Of a stretch of 64,000 nt of DNA, positions 13,314-27,400 are shown piece by piece. The stretch lies in NCBI GenBank assembly GCA_964035545.1, contig OZ037769.1, forward strand, positions 3,379,001 to 3,443,000, given 5' to 3'. Position numbers and translations under genes: made by a program. Every line of letters begins with the position of its first letter. Within the stretch, counting starts at the first letter, position 1. The notes below the pieces were generated by a model. The model was not told the DNA's origin. It saw only the letters and a program-made list of their open reading frames with translations, and did not search any database. The DNA comes from Bugula neritina. Taxonomy: Eukaryota > Bryozoa > Gymnolaemata > Cheilostomatida > Bugulidae.

Positions 13314-13759
13314 GAACGCTGACAGAATGAAATGTATTCATTTATCCAAAAAATATATGTAGTTTTTACAAACAGAACTAATAGCTGAAAAGTCGCTAAA
13401 GATTACTAGCGTTGAGGAGCAAAAGTTTTCGTGTTAATTTTCTTATTACCAGAGATTGGTGACTGATTTACAGTTAGAGATATTTATTGATTGTTAACAT
13501 ATTAATATGACAATACAATTATTCTATTTTTAAAAAAATTCAATAATAAAAATATAAAAACGTGATTATTATATATAAAATAAACTTATTACACAGCTTG
13601 ATCTAAACAGGTATCTGCTTACTGTAACACTAGTAATAAAATTGTTAGTACACACAAATCTATTTCATAACAGTTATGACCGCAAGATTTTCAATAATTC
13701 TAAACTTGAGTCACTATATTATATTAAGCAACTGACACACCGATGCATTAAATGCAGGA
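13314..13759. other. Convergent 3' intergenic region
   Basis: Holds the 3' UTRs of LRGUK (AATAAA at 13545) and AK6, which face each other 446 bp apart. No other feature seen. Confidence 0.6.
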
Positions 13760-15682
<1,923 letters not shown>

Positions 15683-16622
15683 AATTATGAGAGTCAGGGT
15701 GGTGAGAAAATAATTATGATGGATATCAGAAATCCCCAAGAGTGTACTTGTACTTGTAGTGTAGGTAGTTGAAAATATTTACTTTTGGGATTAGTATAGT
15801 TTCAATTAATAACGTTAAACCGCAACTATTAATATAATTATAAGTATAAGCATTAGATTTAGTATAACCACAACCCGTGTCGTTAAAATCGAGCTTTAGA
15901 TTGAAATCTTCTAGAGTCTAACTCTAAGCCCTAAGATAAAGCGGTTAAGGTGAGACAAAGTAGGTGAAAAATAAGCCCCACAGTGACAATTACAAAGTGA
16001 ATGCAATGTCAAACTAAATGACACCAATTATTAATAATTAATAGTCCTAATTTTAACGTTAATGTCAATTATTCACTTTTAGTTTCAGTCAATCTCAGTC
16101 ACAAACGTCAATTGTGCAGCGCTGGGATAAATATATTACCAGTACGCCGTACGGGTACTAGTTGAACGCATTAGCTTTACACTCACTATTCAATTTCCGT
16201 AAACTACCTGTCGTAGTGTTATTTTGGTTGACCAAGTGCAAAGTATGCAAATATAAAACTAATTTGTCTGCAAAGCATTGAATTCGATAGAGTCTAACAA
16301 TTTACTTAGGGGCAAGAGAGAGCGAGTCGTTTGCAGAACGGAACCTGTCAAGGAGAATAATATATGCTCACAGACAGCCGTCAAAATGTATTATGCAATT
16401 GCAAAATTATGTCATTTTTGACAATTTAAATTGAAAATAATTGTTTCAAGATAAAATAATAAAAATTTACTAAATGACTACACTTGGTTTCAAAGTAATT
16501 CACTATCTGTAGACAATTATCTCGAAATAATCACACACAACTTTGTTTCCGGTATTAATTCAAACGTTGGCACCCGTTGGCAAGTAAATGAACAGTTCTG
16601 ACAAGTCTCACTCACTTTAACA
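15683..16622. other. Divergent promoter region, AK6 and GTPase genes
   Basis: 940-bp head-to-head spacer, less AT-rich in the middle (16100-16400). Presumed bidirectional promoter. No coding signal seen. Confidence 0.55.
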
Positions 16623-19600
16623 ATGTCGGGGAAGCTGAAGCAAAGAAACGCTACTAATTCATCAGATGCTTCCACAACTACCGTGAATGAAAAAATATTA
16701 AAAGAATGTCATTCATTGTATATTGAAAGCGAAAAAGGTTAGTGTTAAATTTGCTAGTGTTACACCTGCAGCTACGCCTACTGTCTTGTACTTTCAGTTT
16801 CACTTTGAGTTTGTGACTTTCAGTTTCACTTTGGCTTTGCCGGTTTACCCTTTTACTTTGATTTTTGCTAAATTTGATAGTAATAGAATTATAATTATAG
16901 TTATACACTTACAATGGTACTATAAATATAAGTCTATTGACACAACTTGAACATCTACTTAAAGTTAAACAAATCTTACACTGTCACTGTGAGTGAGGCA
17001 CTCTTATAGTTATACTAATAGTAAATGTAATACTTATAGTTAAAGTTATAATCAATGTCATGAGTATTCCTAGGTGTTCGATATCGTCAAAGGTCAATTC
17101 AAATATTACCCTCACTCTGTATTTTTAATGTTTATTCATTTTGATATTCACATTGACATTGTTATAATCTTATTATTAAAAATTAATGTTTGTTAGGATC
17201 ATTACTAGTATTAAAATATAACTTTAATTTTATAGAGTACAATTAACATTACATTAAAACATTTCAGATTTACATTCACTTTGTCAGTTCGAGTTTGCGT
17301 TTGTCTAAGTTAGTGTTACTCGCTGATCATTTTGTCTAAAACCTCAATTTGAATATTTTTTGCAGGTTTAGTAAAAACTGCTAAGGATTTAGGATTGAAT
17401 TTATTGGCTCCTCGGAAAAAGATTACAGTTTTATTGATAGGCAATCACTCAGCTGGAAAAAGCTCATTTATAAATTGGTAATTGATAATGAGTGTTTCCG
17501 ATTTGTTGGTAGTCACTGAGACTATTTTAACTGCAAAGCTTTATGACTTGTCTAAGTTTTATTAGTACCGAGTTTATTACAAGTTTTTTATGAAATGTTC
17601 AAGTTTCTATCGTTTATGTTTGATGTTTTGGCTATTTGTTGTTCATCAATTGCATATAACAAATACATCTAATATAGTTGCATATGATAATGCAAATGTA
17701 TAATATGCCGATATAGATAGAAAATAAATGTGTTTTGGAAGTTCTAGGTACACGAATTATCTACTTTTCATAAATATGTTAGCTTTGTTGGCTTGTGTAT
17801 GTGTAAAGTTAATGTAGTTAGATGTTGTAAGGTTATAGTGTGCTGTTTTCAAAAGTATTTTTCTTGAGTAGTCACAAGTGTAGTATATTATTTATTTTAA
17901 ATTTATCAAAATGTTTTTCATATCCTTATATTATAAGGTTTATCTCAAGTGGTTGTACTGCTTTACAGTTAATATCTTTATTAGATATACAGTAATGCCT
18001 GTGCCTGTACAAAGCTAGCTTCTCTCTGTATGCAGGTATGTTGAGGAACATGTGCAGAGGACTGGAGTTGCCATAGAAACGCAAGGGTTCACCTTTGTTA
18101 CCAGTGGCAGGAAAAGAGAGTCTCTCACTGTGAGTAGACATTTATCCGTGTAACTGCTTGTAACCCCGTAATTCGTTTACTTTTTTAATTCCTGCTAGAA
18201 TGTATTTGTATGATTGGCCCCTTTTAGCACAGGAAAATTACACTTGAGTGGGTAAATGAATGATCAACCATTTGTTAAACTATAAACATTTTTACTTTTA
18301 CTTCAGTTTAAGTTTATTTTTAAAAATCTAATTGATCATTTTAGGGAAATGCCACTCTACATTTGTATCCCCACTTTGAGCCACTCAGACAAACAGAAGG
18401 TATGCATTATTATATAAGTATGTCTGAGTAGTACCATCTGTTCATTTTAGCCAATACAATCACATTATCCAACAGATGTTACAACTAGGAACTTTGACTA
18501 GCTTCTTCTCCAGTCTGTCAATCACAGCATACATCCTGCATATAACCCGATGTGTGCTGTATTGTAGGTGTTACTGACTATCTCACCACCGAGATAAGCA
18601 CGTCGAAGCAGAAGAAGTTCAGTCTGGTGACATTTGTTGACACGCCGGGTCTGGTAGATGGTGACATGAAGTATCCTTTTGATGTCAACCAAGCCATCCT
18701 CTGGCTGGGTAAGGTCTTGTCACATGGTCTTAGCTCTATGTTTTCTCCTCAGTCTCTATCAATACAGAAGAAACAAACAGTTTTATTCAATTTCTTACTC
18801 TTTATAGACCCATACCTTGCAAGTCGTAAATACATTGCCAATTTAACATCATTTTTCATATATTACACACACACACACACACATACATACACACTACTGT
18901 ATATTCTGCTCTCACAAAGGGAAGTTTGGTAATGACCATTTATTGTATCATTATGTATTCACTGTGTGGCATTAATGGTTGGTGTCCGAAGATGTTTCTG
19001 CTAGACTTTCTTGAGTGATACACATACTCTTTTATTTGCTCTTAGGTGACCTCGCTGACCTGATATTTGTTTTCTTCGACCCCATTGGACAAGCCCTTTG
19101 CAAGAGAACACTGAATGTGGTCGAGGAGTTGTCTGCTAAACATGCGGATAGAATGAGGTTCTACCTTAGCAAGGTAATAATGCCCAGACCATCACTAGAA
19201 CTTAGTCTTTGGAAATTATTTAATATGAAATAATGGTTTGATATTGACTTAGCATTACAATGTGAAATCCTGCTAAAGTTTCAACTCACTCTTAAATTTT
19301 AATTTAGAAAATCTTACACAAAATTTTGATATAAATTTGGCATTTCAATACAATAGAGGTAAAATTTGAAGGAAGTGGGTCATTTTACTTAATTTAGTAC
19401 ACACTGGATATCTTCAGTTTTTAGCTATTTTTCACAATTTAACTGCTAATGGACATGGGTTTTTGGCCAGAACTAGTAAAACACCAATGAATACACCTAA
19501 ATAATCAAAGTTCTTTTTAATTTTGCTTCATTTCCCATGTTTTTTCCTAATTATTCAGCTACTTTTCGTAACAGTCCGCACTCCTAATGATCACCTTTCA

Positions 19601-22304
19601 CCGCCGTGGTCCGAACTCCTAATAAGCTAAATATATAAGAAAAACATGGGAAATCAAGCAAAATTATGAAGAAGCTTAATTGTTCTGGTGTATTTATTGG
19701 TGCTTTACTAGTTTTGGCCAAAAAGCCATGTTCATTACCAGCTAGATTGTGAAAAATAGCTAAACACTGAAGATATCCAGTGTGTACTAAATTAAGTAAA
19801 ATGATTCAAGTCCTAGCACTATAAGGTCTCTATGATATTCTGTCACACATCACAAGCACCTGTAATATTCTGTCGCATCACAAGCACCTGTAATATTGAC
19901 AGGCTGATGAGGCCGGCCATGAGAGTGACCGTCAAAGAGTGATGATGCAGATAGTTCAGGAGTTGTGTAAGAGGCCAGGACTCAACAGAACCGGCTTTGA
20001 TATGCCCACCATATTCGTTCCCAGTCAGAGCAGTAAAGTGAGTATATAGTCACAGTATTAGTGAGTACACAGTCACACTGTTGGTGAGTACACAGTCACA
20101 GTATTAGTGAGTACACAGTCACAGTAATAGTGAGTACCCAGTCACAGTATTAGTGAGTACACAGTCACAGTATTAGTGAGTACACACTCACAGTGTTGGT
20201 TAGTACACAGTCACAGTGTTGGTGAGTACACAGTCACAGTGTTGGTAAGTATATAGTCACAGTGTTGGTGAGTACACAGTCACAGTATTAGTGGGTACAC
20301 AGTCACAGTGTTGGTGAGTACACAGTCACAGTGTTGGTGAGTACACAGTCACAGTGTTGGTGAGTATACAGTCAGAGGAGATTTGTATAGCATATAGTCT
20401 TTTACCTGTCTCTGTAGGCTAGCCGATGTGCCAATCAGATTGAAGAGGTTTGTAAGGACATAGAGAAGACTATTAACCAGACTATTCAGAACACGCTGAA
20501 CTCTCTAGAGAAAGACTGTGACAAAGTCATCTCTCTCATAGATGAGAAAGTCAACCAGGACAAGTAGGTGGAGATAACTACATATAATGCAAATCATTTT
20601 CATCCAAAACAGTTTTTAACTTTGATAATCTCTCTAGACTGAATAGTTGTGTAGTTGTGTGCCACTAAAAGGTGCTAGAGTATCGGTGGATATCAGGACA
20701 TTCATTGTAAGATACCTGTCAGCAAAATATCTCTCTGAGAATAATAGTATCGTATGCTTAATACGTCTGCAACTTGTGTTACGCGCTTCCGTTGTCACTA
20801 TGTACTCTTACTATGTACTAATACTGTATACTATGTACTGTATACTCTGTACTGTATACTCTGTACTGATACTATGTACTGTATACTATGTACTGTATAC
20901 TATGTACTGTATACTCTGTACCGTATACTCTGTACTGTATACTCTGTACTGTATACTATGCACTGTATACTATGTACTGTATACTATGTACTGTATACTC
21001 TGTACTGTATACTCTGTACTCGTACTCTGTACTGTATACTCTGTACTCGTACTCTGTACTGTATACTCTGTACTGTATACTCTGTACTGATACTATGTAC
21101 TGTATACTCTGTACTGTATACTCTGTACTGTATACTCTGTACTGTATACTCTGTACTGTATACTCTGTACTGTATACACCGTGTACTGTATACACCGCGT
21201 ACTGTATACACTGTGTACTGTGACATGTTCTTGCAGTCTCAACAGCTCATACAACTTCTCCGCCACTAGTAAAGGCGTCTTCCTCACTATTCTGGGAGTG
21301 TTGCTGCCGGTTCTCCTGCTTGTTGGCTTCCTGACGAGCAGCGCGTCTGAGCAGATACTGGAGTCAGCACTGGGCGACAGCATGACAGCCACCCTCAACA
21401 CTTACATGGTACATACTCTGTGTTATCTATCAACACTTACATGGTACATACTCTCTCTGTAGACAACACTAAAGTAAATTTTTTTAGTCAGTTAAAATCT
21501 CATGAATGCATGTAAAATTTATCTCTTGTGTTACCAAATCCAATATGTTGCTTATGTCAAGGTGACTATTTTCCCGGCAGCATATTTTGATAAGTCAGCT
21601 GTTTGCTGCCATGCTAATAACATTTACACTCAACAAACTGATGATTTAGTTATGTAGTATGGGTAGTTGTCCTTCCATACATGTGTTGGAATACTTATGT
21701 ACACATTGATTGTAGGCACCTGTGAAAGTCCTGTGGGCGAATATACCGTCAGATTATCATTGGCATGTCTTAGCTGTGTGCCTCCTCCTCTCTCTAGTGT
21801 TTCTGGGGCTGGCCAAGTATATGTCCAGGTTGGTGTTGTTTTCTATGAGTCCAGCCATTGGACCTTTGTTGTAGTTGTGCTCTCTCTCTCTCTCTGCGCA
21901 TTGTATTTCACTTTCTCTAATTGTTAATGCTAAGTTTAAGCCTGAAACTAGTTTCCTGAGTAGTAATTTAATAATTATATGGTTTCTTCATTGAGCATCT
22001 GCTTTACTAGTTGATAACCAACAAGTTGCTCAACCGTTTACTTCAGATTCTCTAATTAACTCTGTTTGAAACAAGTAAAACAAAAGCTATTTAATTTTAC
22101 CAGAAAGTACAGGGAACGCAATCAATGTAACAGTCTACTTAAATTTACTAGTACTACTTGTACTGGTACTACTACTACTTGTACTAGCACTACTACTACT
22201 ACTGGTACTACTAGTGCTAGAGCTATTACTACTACTACTGGCACTACTAGTGCTAGAGCTATTACTACTACTGCTACTAGAGCTAGTACTACTATTACTA
22301 CTGG

Positions 22305-22354
<50 letters not shown>

Positions 22355-22604
22355 GTACTGGTACTACTACTGCTACTAGTGCTAGTATTAGTACTGCAGC
22401 TCTGACTTTCATGCCCCCACCCCCCCCCCCTCCCCCTGTATTTTAAACTGTATGTATATCCACAGGTTGCGCCCTCGCCTCACTCGTAAACAGAGGAGAT
22501 TACTCGCTGATCAGAGGGTCTACGTCCACGACGTCATCAAGTCTCGGAAACAGGGCCTCTACAGCGAATACCTCAAGCAAAGTGTCGTCGATCATGATTT
22601 GTAG
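16623..22604 (+). CDS. EHD/sarcalumenin-like dynamin-superfamily GTPase with C-terminal membrane hairpin
   Basis: Eleven exons: 16623-16737, 17366-17477, 18036-18129, 18345-18399, 18568-18708, 19046-19173, 19903-20037, 20418-20563, 21237-21408, 21716-21828, 22466-22604. All are in phase and give 449 residues. The G domain has P-loop GNHSAGKSS (G1), DTPGL (G3) and SKAD (G4, as in the NKAD of EHD proteins); DLADLIFVFFDPIG lies between G3 and G4. A helical segment (CANQIEEVCKDIEKTINQ) leads to two hydrophobic stretches, GVFLTILGVLLPVLLLVGF near residue 325 and WHVLAVCLLLSLVFLGLA near 380, then a short basic tail. No EH domain follows. GTPase, helices and paired membrane spans suggest a membrane-anchored remodelling GTPase; the organelle is unknown. 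Family call is solid; function is inferred. Confidence 0.88.
19377..19807. mobile_element. Foldback MITE, copy 2 (long inverted repeats)
   Basis: 431 bp with arms of roughly 200 bp that are inverted copies of each other; the ends are GGGTCATTTTACTT and AAGTAAAATGATTC. It is flanked by a 4-bp direct repeat AAGT (19373-19376 and 19808-19811). The centre reads CACCGCCGTGG. No coding capacity. Intron 6 of the GTPase gene. Confidence 0.88.
20038..20380. repeat. 23-bp minisatellite starting at the splice donor, 15 units
   Basis: Units start every 23 bp from 20038 to 20360. Each begins with GTGAGT or a close variant (GTAAGT, GTTAGT, GTGGGT) followed by ACACAGTCACAGTGTTG. The first unit is the actual donor of exon 19903-20037. 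The first unit has an in-frame TAG (GTG AGT ATA TAG), so only the first donor can be used without truncation. Confidence 0.92.
20808..21230. repeat. 14-bp minisatellite (TGTACTGTATACTC)n
   Basis: About 28 copies, ending within 10 bp of the acceptor of GTPase exon 21237-21408. The long open frames on both strands (YCILCTVYSVL, TEYTVQSIQYR) are repeat artefacts. Confidence 0.93.
22140..22400. repeat. (ACT)n impure microsatellite with following C tract
   Basis: Threonine or leucine runs in the open frames come from the repeat. A poly-C tract follows at about 22414-22435, just before the last GTPase exon. Confidence 0.92.
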
Positions 22605-24421
22605 CTTTACAATAGAACTCTCACATTATTTAGCCAGTTTATTTTATTTCTATTAGGCAATTCTATTAGTTTTATACGGCTCAAATTGAATTAGATTGAT
22701 CTACTGATAAACAATTGGATTAATATAGTTGTTCATAGAAGTTTGATAATTTCTTGCCAAGTCACATATTGTAGTTAATTTCCTTGTCATTTTCAACTCG
22801 ACTCACTATAGTTGTCTATTGATTGGATAATTTTTCTCATCTATGTGCAATAAGTTGCAGTAACTCAATATATTGGTTCTCTGGACTTTCAATGGAGTTG
22901 TCATCTCATGACTTCTTGTTTATAATGATAGTGTAATGTAAATAGTATTGTATGCTTGTGTAGTTTAAACTTCTTTCTGTTCCAGTAATCTTTCAACTAT
23001 AAGAAATCAATGAATTTGTATATTTAATAGAACTTTAATTATTTTCTTGCTCTGCTTTAGCCTCCACTTTCCTGTTTATTTTTTATGCCCACAAATTTTG
23101 GTGGCGCATGCTAAGATCTGTAATTTAATTTGTGTATTTTTTCTGTTGAAACAAATTGATAAGAACAAACTGTATTTCTACTGGTGCTTCACTCTCATTG
23201 CTGTCAGTTCTTCATCCAAGTTTGCTATGTATAACCTGCATGTGTATTTTATGATGTATTACTCTAGAAATTCCAAGCGTCTATCTATGACTACCATTTG
23301 TTTACAGTGTCGATCTTATATTTATTCAGAATAAAATTTATTACAATTGGGCACGACTACTTTTAAATTTGTTACACATTTTATGCAAAGTGTAAATAGT
23401 GTTTTTATGCAGCACTTATACATAATTGTTTACTAAATCAAATAAAATGAGTATAATACTTCAGTGGCTAGGTGTTGAAATTGCAGGATTGCATGCACTT
23501 TTATAAGTATTTCTATTCTAAAAGTATATATCACTTAACAGCGTTTTAAAAGCTGCTCTCTTATAATATAAACAATACTTTTTAATGTCAGCAGCTTTAG
23601 CAAGTGTTGAGGGAAACTGCAGCTAAAAATTGTCTTTAAAGAGAGTAGACGACTCCTCATAATAATGATATAAACCACAATGAAATGCGACATGCAGTTT
23701 TATCACACATGTGTTCTTGTTGGGCCAATCTATGTAATCATAAGAAATACTATTTGTGTGTTAAGTACTTTTAGTGGGTCTTAAAATGATATGTGCATTT
23801 GTGCATAAATATGGCATTATGAAGCTCAGCCAATCAAGTACAGTCATTTTTGATCATGCAAAACGTGCCGCCTTAAATTTTCACTAGATTTTTTAAACCA
23901 ATAACCACCCAAAACTAACATGTTTTTACAAAAACATCTCTATGAGTGCATGGACACACCTTTACCAACATTAAGATCCTAACAAATATCCATTGTATTA
24001 TTTATAACGTTACATTATGTATTGCAAAAGTTGCATAGAGTAGATGAACTGAGGTATGATTAACTTAGGGCTATCTCGTTAATTGTCTGACACAATTTCG
24101 AAACCAAGTATATATGGTATGAATATTGTTGTAGGATAGACCTCAAATAATGCTTTCATTAAAAATATCTCAATTACACCTATATAGATTTACTGAAGCA
24201 GTTCGGCCTATTGTTCATTCAGTTTTCTTTTCAAAACGAGTATTGATTGTTGACTGTATAGAGTTGAATAACTGGCTCTTGATTGGTCGCAAGACAGAAT
24301 GAATTTCATGCACTAGCATCTGCGAGCCCCACCTAGCCGTTGACTACTTACACTCGCTAGTGTCTACTTTAATCAGACAATTTAGCAGCAGCTGCTGGGT
24401 ATATGAAGTTGCAGTCACAAA
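22605..24421. other. Intergenic region, GTPase gene to tetraspan A
   Basis: Contains a possible GTPase polyadenylation signal AATAAA near 23330 and the presumed tetraspan A promoter. No exon or transposon was recognised. Confidence 0.5.
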
Positions 24422-27400
24422 ATGATTGATTCGAGATGGAGAAATATAGCTACTGTGGTTACCAGTGTCATACTTATGTTGTTCGGTAAGTTACATTGTT
24501 ATTTCCACACCCCATTTTTACTAGTTCTACTGGTAGAAACGGATTGTAGATAAACTAAATCAATTCTAATAGTAGTTTGTGATTCATTTGCTAGTAAGGT
24601 GTAGAACATCTCATAAAACTTTTGCCCCTACTGGGATTCGAACCCAAGACCTCCGGCTCTTGCAAGCAGGTGTGCTGAACATTACACCACAGGGACTACT
24701 GGGTAAACTCAACACTACACATCTTTCATAGCTAAACCTAGCTGGTCTGTACCTCTTGAAGCTCAAATCTGTATCCTTGCTTTGCATGGAAACCTTTACC
24801 CCAACTTTAATTCGAATCAAACTAAAATACTGGCTGCTTTCCAGAAAACATAAAGATTTTGCACAATTAATATATATAAATATAAGCTGTGAGATTCATA
24901 GTTTTCAACTAGTTGTAATGCTTTTGATTTTTGACTTCTTTTTCATGTAAACAACTTAACTTTTTTTAAAACCTGAAAGTGTGTGGTTCATTCATCACAA
25001 ATTACAAGATAACAATATAATAATAATGCAGTATATACTAATATATATACTAATATGTAATAAAACAATAATTGTGATATATAGTAATATATATAGTAAT
25101 ATATATAGTAATATATATAGTAATATATATAGTAATATATATAGTAATAGTACTGCACTTGGAAGTCAGACGTTTAACTAAGGTTTATAAAACTAAAACC
25201 CTGAGTGAGATGCTTTTAAACTTAAAAATAAATTTTATTGGTAGTTATTAAATTAATTTTTCTGTTATTGTAATAAACCATTGCTATTTCATAATACTAA
25301 AACATATTTGAATAACTATAATCTAAGGATATTACTTGGTATGCATATCATCAGTTTCCATACTTCACCACAAATCTTGCTGTTTGCTATCCCAAATAAT
25401 GTGACTATTTTGTTCTAAAACTACGATTCATTGCTAATGTTAAAATATAATCAAGTTTGATTGATAAAAATAGGGACTCTATAAAAACCAACCAAATTAA
25501 ACCACTTTCTTTTACCTGTGAAGAGAAGTTTTTTAAAAAATAGTCATCAGTTGCCATAACGATTTGGCATAACAACAATTGTTGCTCTGTATTTCAGTTA
25601 TGGTCAAAGTAGTGTTAGCCTTGGCTCTGAACTTGAGATCAGATACATGGGTTGACCCAACTATCTCCAATGTTCCTGAGGTCACAAGGCTAATTACTGG
25701 AGTACTGATTCTTCTAGACAGCATTGTAAGTATAGCTGAAGTAAGAACTACGATAACATAATCGTTGTGAACATTTGAGAGTTTGCTTTAAATATCAAAA
25801 GTGTATTTATTTATGCTCCATCAGCTCAGCAAAGAAGATGATATAGAAATCTTATACATTCTGAATAACATTTAAAAAGTTAGGATTAAATTAGGTGTTG
25901 CACACTATATACCAAGGTTTTAAACCATATTTATAAAGGGAAAAGTAGGGGGTCTTACAATACCCTCCAACTTCTCACTCCTATAATGTGATGAAATAAT
26001 ACTAAACTTATACTATCTGAAATATTAAACTTAAACCAGCAACCATTCCACTTTTCACATTTGCGTAAAAAATTTAGCTTCAGAAAAATTATATTATATT
26101 TGACTCCAGAAGACAGGGTTAAAGGTTACTTCAAGACTAGGTTCAAAGGACAGTATATAATCACCGGCTTTCCATGTACCGATCTCAGATCGATCTCGCT
26201 GAGATCGATCTGAACATATCTCTCAGATCGATCGTTTTTCCATGAGAAGTGTCAGATCGATCTCACGGAGTTGCCTCCTCTTAAGTGAAGAGTACTTTAA
26301 TAATATAATTTGTTCACAAATCTGGATGATTAAAGCTGCTGAGGTTAAAAAACAAGATTGTTGATGTCTAAAAATTAATGGTGCTTGTAAACAATACACA
26401 ACAAAGCTTTTAGTGTAAAGTAATATAGCCAATTTAAGATAATAACTTTTAATTTTTTAGCTTAACAGCTTAAATAAAATTAATAGCTATCTTGCAGATT
26501 ATTCATAAACTTACAGGATTGTTAAGCTTGAAATTACGCAGCAAATAACTAATGAAAGTAAGTTTTACTAGTCATTTAAATTCAATTTAAATGCTCCAAT
26601 TTTTTGTAATTTCTACCGACTATACTTTTATATAATTGAGTTTTTTTAATCATAGTACTGAAAGTCAAAGTTTTGGCATCTGAAAATGTGGCTATCGTAA
26701 TTATTAAGTAATTTGCTTAGTAATTATCAATAAGTTATCATTTTTATCAGCGGACAACATTTTAGCGAACAGTCTTTTTCTACTTCTCAGATCGATCTCA
26801 CTGAGATCGATCTGAGTTCGAGCTCTACAGACCGACCAGCTCAGAACGACTGAGATCGATCTTTGACATCTTTCCATGGATCGATCTCGCTGAGATCGGT
26901 ACATGGAAAGCCGGTGAATGGGTTATATATTAAATAGCTTTGTCCATAAGAAGATGTAATTAAAGTTGTATTTACATTTAAAATAAATGAGATTACTGAG
27001 TGTAGAGTTTAGATAATGTACTAAATATAACTGTAATTATCACATATGTTCTCTGATAGATTACGCCCTGGGCTAGAAGTGTGTCATAGTGGTCAGGAAT
27101 TTAATTACTGGTTTTATTTTTTATATAATAATACATTAAATGTAATATATTATAATTTATATATATAATGTATTATATCTATAGTATTTTATGTATAGCA
27201 TTTTATATGCAATATATGATATAAAATATATCATATATAATATATAATATATGGAATATAACATATTATCATACATAACATAAAAATATAATCTGTCATA
27301 TAATATATACATTATATTTTATATAATATAATGTATATATTATATTAATATTCATTATATATCAACAAAAGGTATATATTACTGTTCGTGCTAAGTGCTT

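Noticed and set aside
20647-21401. Several overlapping open frames of 80-171 codons
   Set aside because: Products of the 14-bp TGTACTGTATACTC repeat. Only the piece from 21237 on is real exon, in a frame set by the flanking GTPase exons.
22066-22446. Threonine- or leucine-rich open frames
   Set aside because: Translation of the (ACT)n tract in an intron of the GTPase gene.
24623-24696. Functional tRNA on the minus strand
   Set aside because: Acceptor and T arm pair well, but the anticodon stem is broken or needs an 8-base loop, so it is listed as a pseudogene or SINE head.
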